Shown here: positions 7,487 to 13,008 of the stretch, piece by piece
Layout of the letters: every line of letters begins with the position of its first letter
Position numbering within the stretch: the first letter of the stretch is position 1
The notes under the pieces: model-generated
The model's database searches: none
What the model was told of the DNA's origin: nothing
What the model saw: only the letters and a program-made list of their open reading frames with translations
Assembly (NCBI GenBank): GCA_964629825.1
Contig: CAZVUW010000089.1
Location: forward strand, 1-13,008
Length of the DNA: 13,008 nucleotides
Reading direction: 5' to 3'
DNA from: CAZVUW01 sp964629825
GTDB lineage: Bacteria > Actinomycetota > Nitriliruptoria > Euzebyales > Egibacteraceae
Position numbers and translations under genes: made by a program

Positions 7487-8239
7487 TCAAAGGCGCAGGT
7501 CAGCGTCGCGGTCGAACGGGATCTCGCCCTCGCAGTGCGGACCGACCGGCGGGATGACCTCGCCCACGCGCGCCACCTGCAGGCCGGTCGTGACGCTCAG
7601 GAAGTGGACTCGCAGGCGTCCCTGACGGTCCACGCTGAGGTCGTAGCGGTCGAGGCCGCGCGGAGCTGGCCCGCGCACCACCCTGCCCGCCGGGTCGAAG
7701 CGCGAGCCGAGCGAGTTGGACCCGAAGTAGCCGGACGTGGGGCACCAGGACACGCCGGAGGGGCCGAACTCCTCGCGCAGCGGGCCGGAGGTGCTGAGCG
7801 CCAGGAGGTCGCCGTCGACGACCGTCAGCCAGGCACACGGGGACTGGGACAGGCAGACCCGGTGGGGGCGGCCGGAGACGGCGGCGCGGACCGTGTCCTC
7901 GTCCCCGACGACGAGGACGCCGGAGGAGGGCGCCAGACCGGCCCAGAACACGGCCGCCACGGCCAGCAGGCCGGCCAGGACCAGCAGGGGGATGGCGGTG
8001 CGCAGGATGCGAGCGAGCGGGTCGAGCTCGCTGGAGCCCGGTCCCTGGCTCGGGACCAGCTCGCGCAGCCGCGGTGGAAGCTGGTCGGGGGTCAGCCCGA
8101 AGCGCGGGTCGGCGCCGTCGAGCGGCAGGACCTCCTCGGGCGGCGGCACATCCTCGGGCGGCGGCAGATCAGCCCGCGGCGGCGCCTCCTCCGGCGGCTG
8201 CCCCACGTGCTCCACCTCGTCGTGCTCGTCTCCGCGCAT
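7487..8239 (-). CDS. Single-pass membrane protein with degenerate Rieske-like domain
   Basis: From the ATG at 8239 the product has 250 residues. It has an acidic, proline-rich cytoplasmic N-terminus (1-80), one membrane segment (about 82-101) and an outer domain (about 110-240). Residues 177-199 (LGSRFDPAG, GPAPRGLDRY) look like the region after the second cluster motif of Rieske proteins. The expected CPCH is SNSL (174-177) and no CxH motif precedes it, so a [2Fe-2S] cluster is unlikely. Four cysteines remain (129, 135, 166, 236); the first two and last two could form disulfides outside the membrane. The ATG has GGAGG with a six-base spacer. An upstream in-frame GTG at 8272 is possible but is less supported. 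Function unknown; a structural or partner-binding relic of a respiratory Rieske subunit is inference. Confidence 0.8.
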   Translation of the reverse strand: MRGDEHDEVEHVGQPPEEAPPRADLPPPEDVPPPEEVLPLDGADPRFGLTPDQLPPRLRELVPSQGPGSSELDPLARILRTAIPLLVLAGLLAVAAVFWAGLAPSSGVLVVGDEDTVRAAVSGRPHRVCLSQSPCAWLTVVDGDLLALSTSGPLREEFGPSGVSWCPTSGYFGSNSLGSRFDPAGRVVRGPAPRGLDRYDLSVDRQGRLRVHFLSVTTGLQVARVGEVIPPVGPHCEGEIPFDRDADLRL

Positions 8240-8245
8240 CGCGGA

Positions 8246-8250
8246 CCTCC
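8246..8250 (-). promoter_or_regulatory. Ribosome binding site fixing the start of the Rieske-like gene
   Basis: GGAGG on the minus strand, six bases before the ATG at 8239. It favours that ATG over the in-frame GTG at 8272. Confidence 0.75.
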
Positions 8251-8279
8251 GACCGCACGGCGGCTGTGACACCCCAGGG

Positions 8280-8289
8280 ACGTTACGCT
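8280..8289. promoter_or_regulatory. Possible overlapping divergent -10 boxes
   Basis: TACGCT (8284-8289, plus) and TAACGT (8280-8285, minus strand) overlap in the 88-bp gap between the Rieske-like gene and the ferredoxin gene. Each would give a leader of about 32-33 bases. No clear -35 elements are seen, so this is a tentative bidirectional promoter. Confidence 0.3.
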
Positions 8290-8327
8290 ACGAAGCGGTG
8301 CCCGTCCGTGCCCTAAGGGGGTCCCCG

Positions 8328-8672
8328 ATGCCCAAGCCGAGCAAGTTCGTGTTCGTCTGCATCAACGAGCGCGACCCCGCACATCCGCGTCCCAGCTGCT
8401 ATGGCAACGGGTCGGCGGACGTGTTCAACGCTCTGCGGGAGGAGCAGGGGCGGCGCCTCGCCACCGACGTGAAGATCGTCGCCGGCGGCTGTCTCGAGGC
8501 CTGCATGGTCGGACCGGTGGTGGCGGTCTTCCCCGACGACGTCTGGTACGGCGGTGTGATCGAAGAGGACGTCTCCGAGATAATGGATCACCTCGAGGGC
8601 GGCCCGCCCGTAGAGCGGCTGATGATCGGTGACGCGGAGTTCGACCTTCGACCACCGGAGATGATGGGCTAG
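8328..8672 (+). CDS. Thioredoxin-like [2Fe-2S] ferredoxin
   Basis: The 114-residue protein has the four-cysteine pattern of thioredoxin-fold [2Fe-2S] ferredoxins: Cys11 (FVCINER), Cys24, Cys55 and Cys59 (GGCLEAC), i.e. C-x12-C-x30-C-x3-C. The acidic C-terminus (IEEDVSEIMDHLEGG) is also typical. Such proteins carry single electrons in the cytoplasm. The ATG is preceded by AAGGGGG with a six-base spacer. The stop lies 26 bases before the HPPD start, so the gene probably heads a three-gene transcript with HPPD and the deaminase-family gene. A role in reducing the iron of the dioxygenase, or another redox step in the pathway, is inference. The ferredoxin call itself is strong. Confidence 0.9.
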   Translation: MPKPSKFVFVCINERDPAHPRPSCYGNGSADVFNALREEQGRRLATDVKIVAGGCLEACMVGPVVAVFPDDVWYGGVIEEDVSEIMDHLEGGPPVERLMIGDAEFDLRPPEMMG

Positions 8673-8686
8673 CCGCGCCCCAGAAC

Positions 8687-8692
8687 AGGAGG
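8687..8692 (+). promoter_or_regulatory. Ribosome binding site of HPPD gene
   Basis: AGGAGG, a perfect consensus, six bases before the GTG at 8699. It settles the start over the later in-frame ATG four codons on. Confidence 0.85.
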
Positions 8693-8698
8693 ACTGAC

Positions 8699-9832
8699 GT
8701 GACCGACCTCATGCCGATCCAGGGCTATGACCACATCGAGTTCTATGTGGGCAACGCCAAGCAGGCGGCGCACTACTACCGCACGGCCTGGGGCTTCACG
8801 CCGGTGGCCTACGCCGGCCCCGAGACCGGCGTGCGCGACCGGACCTCATGGGTCCTTGAGCAGGGCGACATCCGCTTCGTTCTGACCGCCGGGCTCGACC
8901 CCGAGTCCGAGATCGTCCGCCACCAGACCCTCCACGGCGATGGCGTGAAGGACGTCGCCTTCGCGGTGCCCGACGCCGAGCAGGCCTTCCGCGTGGCCGT
9001 CGAGCGCGGTGCCCAACCGGTCCAGGAGCCGACCGTCCACGAGGACGACCACGGCAAGCTGGTGACCGCGGCGATCCGCGCCTACGGCGACACCATCCAC
9101 TCGTTCGTGGACCGCTCCAACTACGCCGGCCCGTACGCGCCGGGCTTCCAGTCCCTGAGCGGCGGCGGCGAGGCGCAGGGGCTCAAGCCGCTGTGGACCG
9201 TCCCGGCGGGCGAGAGCGTCGGCATCAAGCTGATCGACCACGTCGTCGCGAACGTGGAGCTCGGCAAGATGAACGAGTGGGTTTCCTACTACGCCGACAT
9301 CATGGGCTTCACCCAGCTCGTCCACTTCGACGACCAGGCGATCTCCACCGACTACACCGCACTGATGAGCAAGGTCCTCTGGGACGGGGAGGGCCGCATC
9401 AAGCTGCCGATCAACGAGCCGGCCGAGGGCCTCAAGAAGTCCCAGATCGAGGAGTACCTGGACTTCTACAAGACCCCGGGGGTCCAGCACCTGGCCCTGG
9501 CCACCGACGACATCATCGAGACGGTCTCCCGCCTGCGCGCCAACGGCGTCCGCTTCATGCGCGTCCCCGACACCTACTACGAGGACGTCCGCGAGCGCCT
9601 GGACTGGAGCTCCATCGACGAGGACCTCGCCAAGCTGGCCGAGCACAACATCCTGGTCGACGCCGACGACGAGGGCTACCTGCTCCAGATCTTCACCGAG
9701 CCCGTCCAGGACCGCCCGACGGTCTTCTACGAGGTGATCGAGCGGCACGGCTCCCGCGGCTTCGGGGTCGGCAACTTCAAGGCCCTGTTCGAGGCCATCG
9801 AGCGCGAGCAGGCCGCGCGCGGCAACCTCTAG
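8699..9832 (+). CDS. hppD: 4-Hydroxyphenylpyruvate dioxygenase
   Basis: This cytoplasmic Fe(II) enzyme converts 4-hydroxyphenylpyruvate to homogentisate in tyrosine breakdown. The 377-residue protein shows two vicinal-oxygen-chelate halves. The iron ligands His181 (IDHVVANV), His264 (GVQHLAL) and Glu345 (VFYEVIERHG) are present, as is the C-terminal gating helix region GFGVGNFKALFEAIEREQ. The N-terminal half has the expected DHIEFYVGNAKQAAHYY start and HSFVDRSNYAGPYAPGF (134-150). Length fits the family. The start is GTG, chosen from the consensus ribosome site. The related 4-hydroxymandelate synthase is a less likely alternative, because no glycopeptide-type genes are nearby. Homogentisate dioxygenase and fumarylacetoacetase are not in the window. 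The gene is flanked by the ferredoxin (26 bp) and the deaminase gene (4 bp), suggesting one transcript. Confidence 0.97.
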   Translation: MTDLMPIQGYDHIEFYVGNAKQAAHYYRTAWGFTPVAYAGPETGVRDRTSWVLEQGDIRFVLTAGLDPESEIVRHQTLHGDGVKDVAFAVPDAEQAFRVAVERGAQPVQEPTVHEDDHGKLVTAAIRAYGDTIHSFVDRSNYAGPYAPGFQSLSGGGEAQGLKPLWTVPAGESVGIKLIDHVVANVELGKMNEWVSYYADIMGFTQLVHFDDQAISTDYTALMSKVLWDGEGRIKLPINEPAEGLKKSQIEEYLDFYKTPGVQHLALATDDIIETVSRLRANGVRFMRVPDTYYEDVRERLDWSSIDEDLAKLAEHNILVDADDEGYLLQIFTEPVQDRPTVFYEVIERHGSRGFGVGNFKALFEAIEREQAARGNL

Positions 9833-9836
9833 CGTC

Positions 9837-10355
9837 ATGCAGGCCCGCTGGGAGCAGGGGCGCCCCGACGGACGCCGGCAGTCCTGGGACGAGTACTTCC
9901 TCGGTCTGGCGCAGTCCGCGTCCACGCGCTCGAACTGCTCCCGGCGGTCCGTCGGCGCGGTGATCGTCCGCGACCGGCACATCCAGTCGACGGGCTACAA
10001 CGGGCCACCGCGCGGCTACGGGCACTGCGACACCGGTGCCTGCCCGCGCGGGGCCTCGAGCGAGCCGACCGGGGCCGACCCGAACTACGACAACTGCGTC
10101 GCCATCCACGCCGAGGCCAACGCGCTCCTGTTCGCCGACGCGCACGAGCGCGAAGGTGCGACGCTGTACACCACCGCGGCCCCCTGCTTCTCCTGCGCCA
10201 AGCTGATCGCCAACTCGGGCATCGCCGAGGTCGTTGCGGGGGGCGGGCGCTACCCGGGCTGGGAGGAGACGCGCCGCTTCCTGCTCGACTGCTCGGTGCG
10301 GGTGCGGATGCTGGACGGGCAGGAGCACGCGATCCCGCTGCCGCTGAACGGCTGA
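9837..10355 (+). CDS. dCMP deaminase-family zinc protein
   Basis: The 172-residue protein belongs to the cytidine/deoxycytidylate deaminase fold. It has the zinc-site motif HAE (His91, Glu93) and PCFSC (Cys117, Cys120), with the SWDEYFLGLAQSASTRSNC N-terminus and VGAVIV, TGYNGPP segments typical of dCMP deaminase (ComEB type). The enzyme makes dUMP for thymidylate. Extra cysteines at 64 (GHCDTG), 69 and 87 lie where related deaminases can carry a second metal or structural site. The ATG is four bases after the HPPD stop with no clear ribosome site, so translation may depend on coupling. Its stop faces the phospho-sugar mutase stop 27 bases away. Substrate (dCMP versus another nucleotide) is inferred from family resemblance. 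Confidence 0.9.
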   Translation: MQARWEQGRPDGRRQSWDEYFLGLAQSASTRSNCSRRSVGAVIVRDRHIQSTGYNGPPRGYGHCDTGACPRGASSEPTGADPNYDNCVAIHAEANALLFADAHEREGATLYTTAAPCFSCAKLIANSGIAEVVAGGGRYPGWEETRRFLLDCSVRVRMLDGQEHAIPLPLNG

Positions 10356-10382
10356 AGGAGGGCGGGTCGGCGAGCCGCCTTG

Positions 10383-12083
10383 CTAGCGGGGGAGGGCCAG
10401 CTCCGCGAACGCGTCGGCGAGGCGCTCCAGGCGGGCGCTGCCGCGCTCGCGGGCCGCGGCCACATCCGAGTCGGTGACCGGCTCCACAATCTCGATGTAG
10501 GCCTTTAGCAGCGGCTCTGTGCCGCTGGGGCGGACCTGAGCGCGCGAGCCGTCCGCCAGCCTGAAGCCGAGCAGGTCAGTGGGCGGCGTGGTCAGCTCCT
10601 CGACCGTGCCGTCGCTGCGGCGCCTGGTGCCGGCGCGGTGGTCGTCCCAGGCCACGACCTCGACACCCCCGATGGCGGTGGGCGGCTCCGCGCGCAGCCG
10701 GGCAAGGGCCGCGTCGATGGCGGCCTTGCCCTCGGGGCCCTCAAGCCGCGCCGAGCGACCGGTCGTCAGGTGCAGCCCGTGGCGGACGGCCAGCTCGTCG
10801 AGCGCCTCCAGCAGGTCCGAGCCTGCGGCCTTGCGCTCCGCGGCCAGGGCGGCCATCACGAGCGCGGCGGACATGCCGTCCTTGTCACGGACGGCTGAGC
10901 CGCACATGACGCCGAGGGCCTGCTCGTAAGCCAGGACGAGCGGCCGGTTCGCCGCCTCGGCCGCGGCCGCCGCGCCGGCGAGCCACTTGAACCCGGTCAG
11001 CGTCTCGGCGTAGTCGGCGCCGTGGGCCTCGGCGATGCGGGCCAGCAGCTGGGAGGAGACGACCGTGGTCGCCACCGTGGCCGGCCCGGTGGTGCGGCTG
11101 AGCAGGGCCTCGGCCAGGACGCAGCCGATCTCGTCGCCGCTGAGCAGCCGGTAGCCGCCGTCGGTCGGCACGGCGGTCGCGATGCGGTCGCCGTCGGGGT
11201 CGTTGGCCAGGACGAGATCGGCGCCGATCTGGTTGGCGAGCGCCAGCGCCGCGTCCATGGCGCCGTGCTCCTCCGGGTTGGGGAAGCGCACGGTCGGGAA
11301 GTCGGGGTCGGGCTCGGCCTGCTCCGCGACGACGTGGAGGTCCTCGAAGCCGGCGCGCTGGAGCAGCTCGGTCAGCAGACGACCGGCGACGCCGTGCAGC
11401 GGCGTGTACACGACGCGCAGGTCGCGCGGACCGGGTGGGACCAGAGGCAGGGTGGCGGCGAGGTAGGCCTCGGCGAGCTCCGGTCCGAGGTCGGAGATGT
11501 CGCCGCCCAGTGGCAGGTCGGCAATTGACTCGACGGCCCTGGCGGCGCTGGCGATCTCGTCGTCGAGCGGGGGGACGATCTGGGCGCCGGCCGACCAGTA
11601 GACCTTGTAGCCGTTGTCGCTGGCCGGGTTGTGGCTGGCGGTCACGACCACGCCTGCCGCGGCGTCGAGGTGGCGCACGGCGAAGGCGACCAGCGGTGTC
11701 GGCACAGGGTCGGGGAAGCGGACGACGCGCAGGCCGGCGCCGGCGAGAACCTGGGCCGTGTCCTCGGCGAGCTCGGCGGAGCCATGGCGGGCGTCCCGCC
11801 CCACGACGACCACGCGGTCCCTGGCGCCGGGCTCCTGGAGGATCCGGGCGGCAAGGCCCGCGCTGACGCGGCGGACGACGGCGCGGTTCATCCTCCCGGG
11901 ACCCGCTCCGAGGGTCCCGCGGATGCCGGCGGTGCCGAAGGTGAGCGGTGCGGCGAAGCGCTCGGTCAGCGCGGCGGTGTCACCGGCGTCGATCAGCGCC
12001 TGCAGCTCGGCGCGGGTGGCCGGGTCGGGGTCGTCGTCAGCCCAGGCGCGGGCGGTGGCGATCAGGTCCTCGGCGTCGTGCAC
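10383..12083 (-). CDS. Phospho-sugar mutase (PmmB / PGM2-like alpha-D-phosphohexomutase)
   Basis: The 566-residue protein has all four domains of the alpha-D-phosphohexomutase superfamily: FGTAGIRG (49-56), the phosphoserine loop TASHNP (148-153, Ser150), the metal loop DPDGDR (295-300), the sugar loop YEQALG (386-391) and the phosphate-binding RPSGTEP (518-524). The length and the YEQALGVMC, KDGMSAALV sequence place it with the longer PGM2/PmmB group rather than the roughly 450-residue GlmM/ManB type. The substrate (glucose, mannose or pentose phosphate) cannot be fixed from sequence. The GTG start is six bases after a TATGCT box, suggesting a leaderless transcript. It is divergent from the HAD phosphatase across 59 bp, so shared control of sugar-phosphate handling is plausible but unproven. 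Confidence 0.95.
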   Translation of the reverse strand: MHDAEDLIATARAWADDDPDPATRAELQALIDAGDTAALTERFAAPLTFGTAGIRGTLGAGPGRMNRAVVRRVSAGLAARILQEPGARDRVVVVGRDARHGSAELAEDTAQVLAGAGLRVVRFPDPVPTPLVAFAVRHLDAAAGVVVTASHNPASDNGYKVYWSAGAQIVPPLDDEIASAARAVESIADLPLGGDISDLGPELAEAYLAATLPLVPPGPRDLRVVYTPLHGVAGRLLTELLQRAGFEDLHVVAEQAEPDPDFPTVRFPNPEEHGAMDAALALANQIGADLVLANDPDGDRIATAVPTDGGYRLLSGDEIGCVLAEALLSRTTGPATVATTVVSSQLLARIAEAHGADYAETLTGFKWLAGAAAAAEAANRPLVLAYEQALGVMCGSAVRDKDGMSAALVMAALAAERKAAGSDLLEALDELAVRHGLHLTTGRSARLEGPEGKAAIDAALARLRAEPPTAIGGVEVVAWDDHRAGTRRRSDGTVEELTTPPTDLLGFRLADGSRAQVRPSGTEPLLKAYIEIVEPVTDSDVAAARERGSARLERLADAFAELALPR

Positions 12084-12089
12084 GGGCGG

Positions 12090-12095
12090 AGCATA
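12090..12095 (-). promoter_or_regulatory. Candidate -10 box for the phospho-sugar mutase gene
   Basis: TATGCT on the minus strand ends six bases before the GTG at 12083, with no ribosome site between. This fits leaderless initiation directly on GTG. Confidence 0.5.
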
Positions 12096-12142
12096 GGGCA
12101 GCGGCGGGTTGAGCCCCGGCCGGGCCGGGAACGTCGGGGCGC

Positions 12143-12775
12143 ATGAGCTCAGAACCTGCTGTTGCCCTTGACCTCGACGGCACCCTCGTGGACAGCGTCT
12201 ATCAGCACGTCATCGCCTGGGATCAGGCACTGACCGCCGCCGGCTACGCGGTCCCCCTCTGGCGCATCCACTCCGGCATCGGGATGGGGAGCGAGCGGAT
12301 CGTTCCGTGGCTGCTCGGCCGGCAGGTGCCCGACCTGGAGGAGCTGAAGGAGGCGCACGAGAAGCGCTTCGAGGCCCTGGCCGACGGCCTGCGCGCGACC
12401 GACGGGGCGCTGGATCTGCTCGATGACCTCGAGGCGCGCGGGGTGGACTACACGATCGCGACCTCGGCGAGCGGCCCGACCAGGGAGATCCTGCTCAAGG
12501 CCCTCGGCCGCCAAGACCTCCCGGGCACCGACGCCGACGACGTCGACTCCCCCAAGCCCGCGCCGGACCTCCTGCTGGCAGCCTGCGCCGAGCTGGAGCG
12601 GGACCCCTCCGTCGTCACGCTCGTCGGCGACAGCCCCTGGGACGCCGAGGCCGCCAGCCGCGTCGGCATGCGTTTCATCGGCGTCCGCTGCGGCGGCTTC
12701 GGCACCGCCCAGCTGACCGCCGCCGGCGCCTACGACGTCGTCCACTCCCCCCGCGACCTGATCGGCCGCCTCTAG
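12143..12775 (+). CDS. HAD-superfamily phosphatase (phosphoglycolate phosphatase-like)
   Basis: The 210-residue protein has the four HAD motifs: DLDGTLVDS (10-18, nucleophile Asp10 and acid Asp12), the TSAS threonine/serine (107-110), Lys138 (SPKPAPD) and the acidic GDSPWDAEA (162-170, Asp163, Asp167). A helical cap lies between motifs I and II (about residues 18-85), as in subfamily IA enzymes such as phosphoglycolate phosphatase and beta-phosphoglucomutase. It would act on a small phosphorylated metabolite in the cytoplasm; the substrate cannot be named. It is divergent from the phospho-sugar mutase, hinting at a sugar phosphate. The ATG is preceded by a weak GGGG and no clear promoter box. 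Downstream is the only long non-coding stretch in the window. Confidence 0.92.
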   Translation: MSSEPAVALDLDGTLVDSVYQHVIAWDQALTAAGYAVPLWRIHSGIGMGSERIVPWLLGRQVPDLEELKEAHEKRFEALADGLRATDGALDLLDDLEARGVDYTIATSASGPTREILLKALGRQDLPGTDADDVDSPKPAPDLLLAACAELERDPSVVTLVGDSPWDAEAASRVGMRFIGVRCGGFGTAQLTAAGAYDVVHSPRDLIGRL

Positions 12776-12797
12776 CCCCGCCACCGAACCGCCCTTC

Positions 12798-12832
12798 GCC
12801 GCCCGACCGCCCCCCGCCGCCCGACCGCCCCC
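12798..12832. repeat. C-rich tandem repeat, 18 and 17 bp; G-quadruplex-prone on the minus strand
   Basis: Two copies of GCCGCCCGACCGCCCCC (12798-12815 with one extra C, then 12816-12832) are followed by a partial third. The minus strand thus has runs of three to six G separated by short spacers, which could fold as a G-quadruplex just after the HAD gene. Confidence 0.75.
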
Positions 12833-12884
12833 GCCGCCGACCCCGGCGGCCCGCCCAGCACGCCTCGCCCACCACCCACTTGGA

Positions 12885-12920
12885 TGTTGTTTTCGACGGA
12901 CATGTCCGTCGAAAACAACA
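12885..12920. repeat. Perfect 36-bp palindrome
   Basis: The left arm TGTTGTTTTCGACGGACA (12885-12902) is followed directly by its exact reverse complement (12903-12920), with no spacer and no mismatch. The core is GGACATGTCC. The outer parts are AT-rich in a GC-rich genome. There is no T-run after the stem, so it does not look like a standard terminator; a dimeric-regulator site or mobile-type repeat fits better. Confidence 0.95.
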
Positions 12921-12943
12921 CCGGCCGCACGACCGGCCGCGTG
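12920..12943. repeat. 12-bp tandem pair with short hairpin potential
   Basis: ACCGGCCGCACG (12920-12931) is followed by ACCGGCCGCGTG (12932-12943), 10 of 12 bases identical. The differing ends make GCACG (12927-12931) and CGTGC (12940-12944) complementary, giving a five-base stem with an eight-base loop. Confidence 0.6.
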
Positions 12944-12964
12944 CTCAGCCGGTCGCCAACCCGT

Positions 12965-12984
12965 TTGCGGCATATACGCCGCAA
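12965..12984. repeat. 7-bp inverted repeat with ATATAC loop
   Basis: TTGCGGC (12965-12971) pairs with GCCGCAA (12978-12984) around ATATAC. The AT-rich loop in GC-rich DNA could also be part of a promoter for a gene beyond the right edge. Confidence 0.7.
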
Positions 12985-13008
12985 GTGGGTCGCCGAACCC
13001 TGCCGGTC

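Larger units (their letters stand above)
12874..12990. repeat. Inverted 9-bp ends bounding a hairpin array
   Basis: ACCCACTTG at 12874-12882 is repeated inverted as CAAGTGGGT at 12982-12990. Between them lie the 36-bp palindrome, a GC-rich 12-bp tandem pair and a 7-bp stem hairpin. The bounded segment is 117 bp. It could be a small extragenic repeat element or a structured operator region; no coding capacity is seen and no target duplication is evident. Confidence 0.55.
12776..13008. other. Non-coding region with C-rich tract and hairpin array
   Basis: This is the longest gene-free stretch here (233 bp to the edge). The left part (12776-12870) is cytosine-rich with a tandem repeat. The right part (12874-12990) holds several inverted repeats and is locally much more AT-rich than its surroundings. 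I find no convincing protein-coding gene in it. Short open frames across the C-rich part on the minus strand are low-complexity Arg/Gly. Confidence 0.8.

Noticed and set aside
7484..7489. TTGACC on the minus strand as a -35 box for the SDR gene
   Set aside because: It lies only eight bases from the TAGGTT box, far less than the usual 16-18, and overlaps the stop of the upstream gene.
8240..8272. N-terminal extension of the Rieske-like protein from a GTG at 8272
   Set aside because: The ATG at 8239 has a near-perfect GGAGG six bases upstream. The 11 extra residues show no family character.
10356..10382. Possible terminator between the convergent deaminase and mutase genes
   Set aside because: GGCGG (10361-10365) and CCGCC (10375-10379) could form a five-base stem with a nine-base loop, but no T-run follows on either strand and the stem is short for this GC level.
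12675..12875. Short Gly/Arg-rich minus-strand frame over the C-rich tract
   Set aside because: Low-complexity translation of GC repeats overlapping the 3' end of the HAD gene; no start context or recognisable domain.
12885..12920. Reading the 36-bp palindrome as a rho-independent terminator for the HAD gene
   Set aside because: The stem is followed by CCGGCC on one side and ATCCAA on the other, with no U-tract, and it lies over 100 bp past the stop codon. It is kept as a repeat, not as a terminator.

Overview
The window is gene-dense, very GC-rich DNA (roughly three quarters G+C by eye) from a high-GC Gram-positive, most likely an Actinomycetota. Evidence includes a mycobacterial-type FolP2 dihydropteroate synthase paralogue, a stand-alone LigD-type polymerase domain, a membrane-anchored DivIVA-domain protein, frequent GTG/TTG starts, and repeated TANNNT boxes placed for leaderless transcription. 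A deep-branching class such as Thermoleophilia is possible, but I cannot prove the class from this window. I see no rRNA, tRNA, insertion sequence, phage gene or CRISPR array. It reads as chromosomal housekeeping and metabolic DNA.

Layout. (1) Positions 1-3093, minus strand: a translationally coupled operon. A multi-pass membrane protein is followed by a DUF4129 protein, a DUF4350 protein and the N-terminal third of a MoxR AAA+ ATPase, which runs off the left edge. (2) Positions 3179-4186, plus: a stand-alone primase-polymerase (LigD PolDom family), divergent from the operon. (3) Positions 4199-6680: a small DivIVA-domain membrane protein (minus), divergent from folP2 (plus), which is followed by a SEC-C-tagged methionine aminopeptidase. 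(4) Positions 6685-8239, minus: a single-pass membrane protein whose outer domain looks like a Rieske fold without cluster ligands, then a short-chain dehydrogenase lacking the canonical Tyr. (5) Positions 8328-10355, plus: a thioredoxin-like [2Fe-2S] ferredoxin, 4-hydroxyphenylpyruvate dioxygenase and a dCMP deaminase-family protein, closely spaced. (6) Positions 10383-12775: a phospho-sugar mutase (minus) divergent from a HAD phosphatase (plus). (7) Positions 12776-13008: the only sizeable non-coding stretch. It holds a C-rich/G-rich tandem tract and an array of inverted repeats that includes a perfect 36-bp palindrome.

How the genes may work together. The left operon is the widespread MoxR-DUF58-DUF4129-DUF4350 type of envelope-associated chaperone module; DUF58 would be expected just beyond the left edge. 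HPPD points to tyrosine breakdown through homogentisate, and the ferredoxin just upstream may serve it or another redox partner. The folP2/DivIVA-domain pairing resembles what I recall of the mycobacterial folP2 region. The remaining genes are single-function units in a compact head-to-head and tail-to-tail arrangement, with gaps between different genes as short as 4 bp.

The points most worth a second look are the hairpin array at the right end, the degenerate Rieske protein, the FolP2-type synthase with an altered substrate loop, the ferredoxin-HPPD pair, and the repeated leaderless promoter signature.
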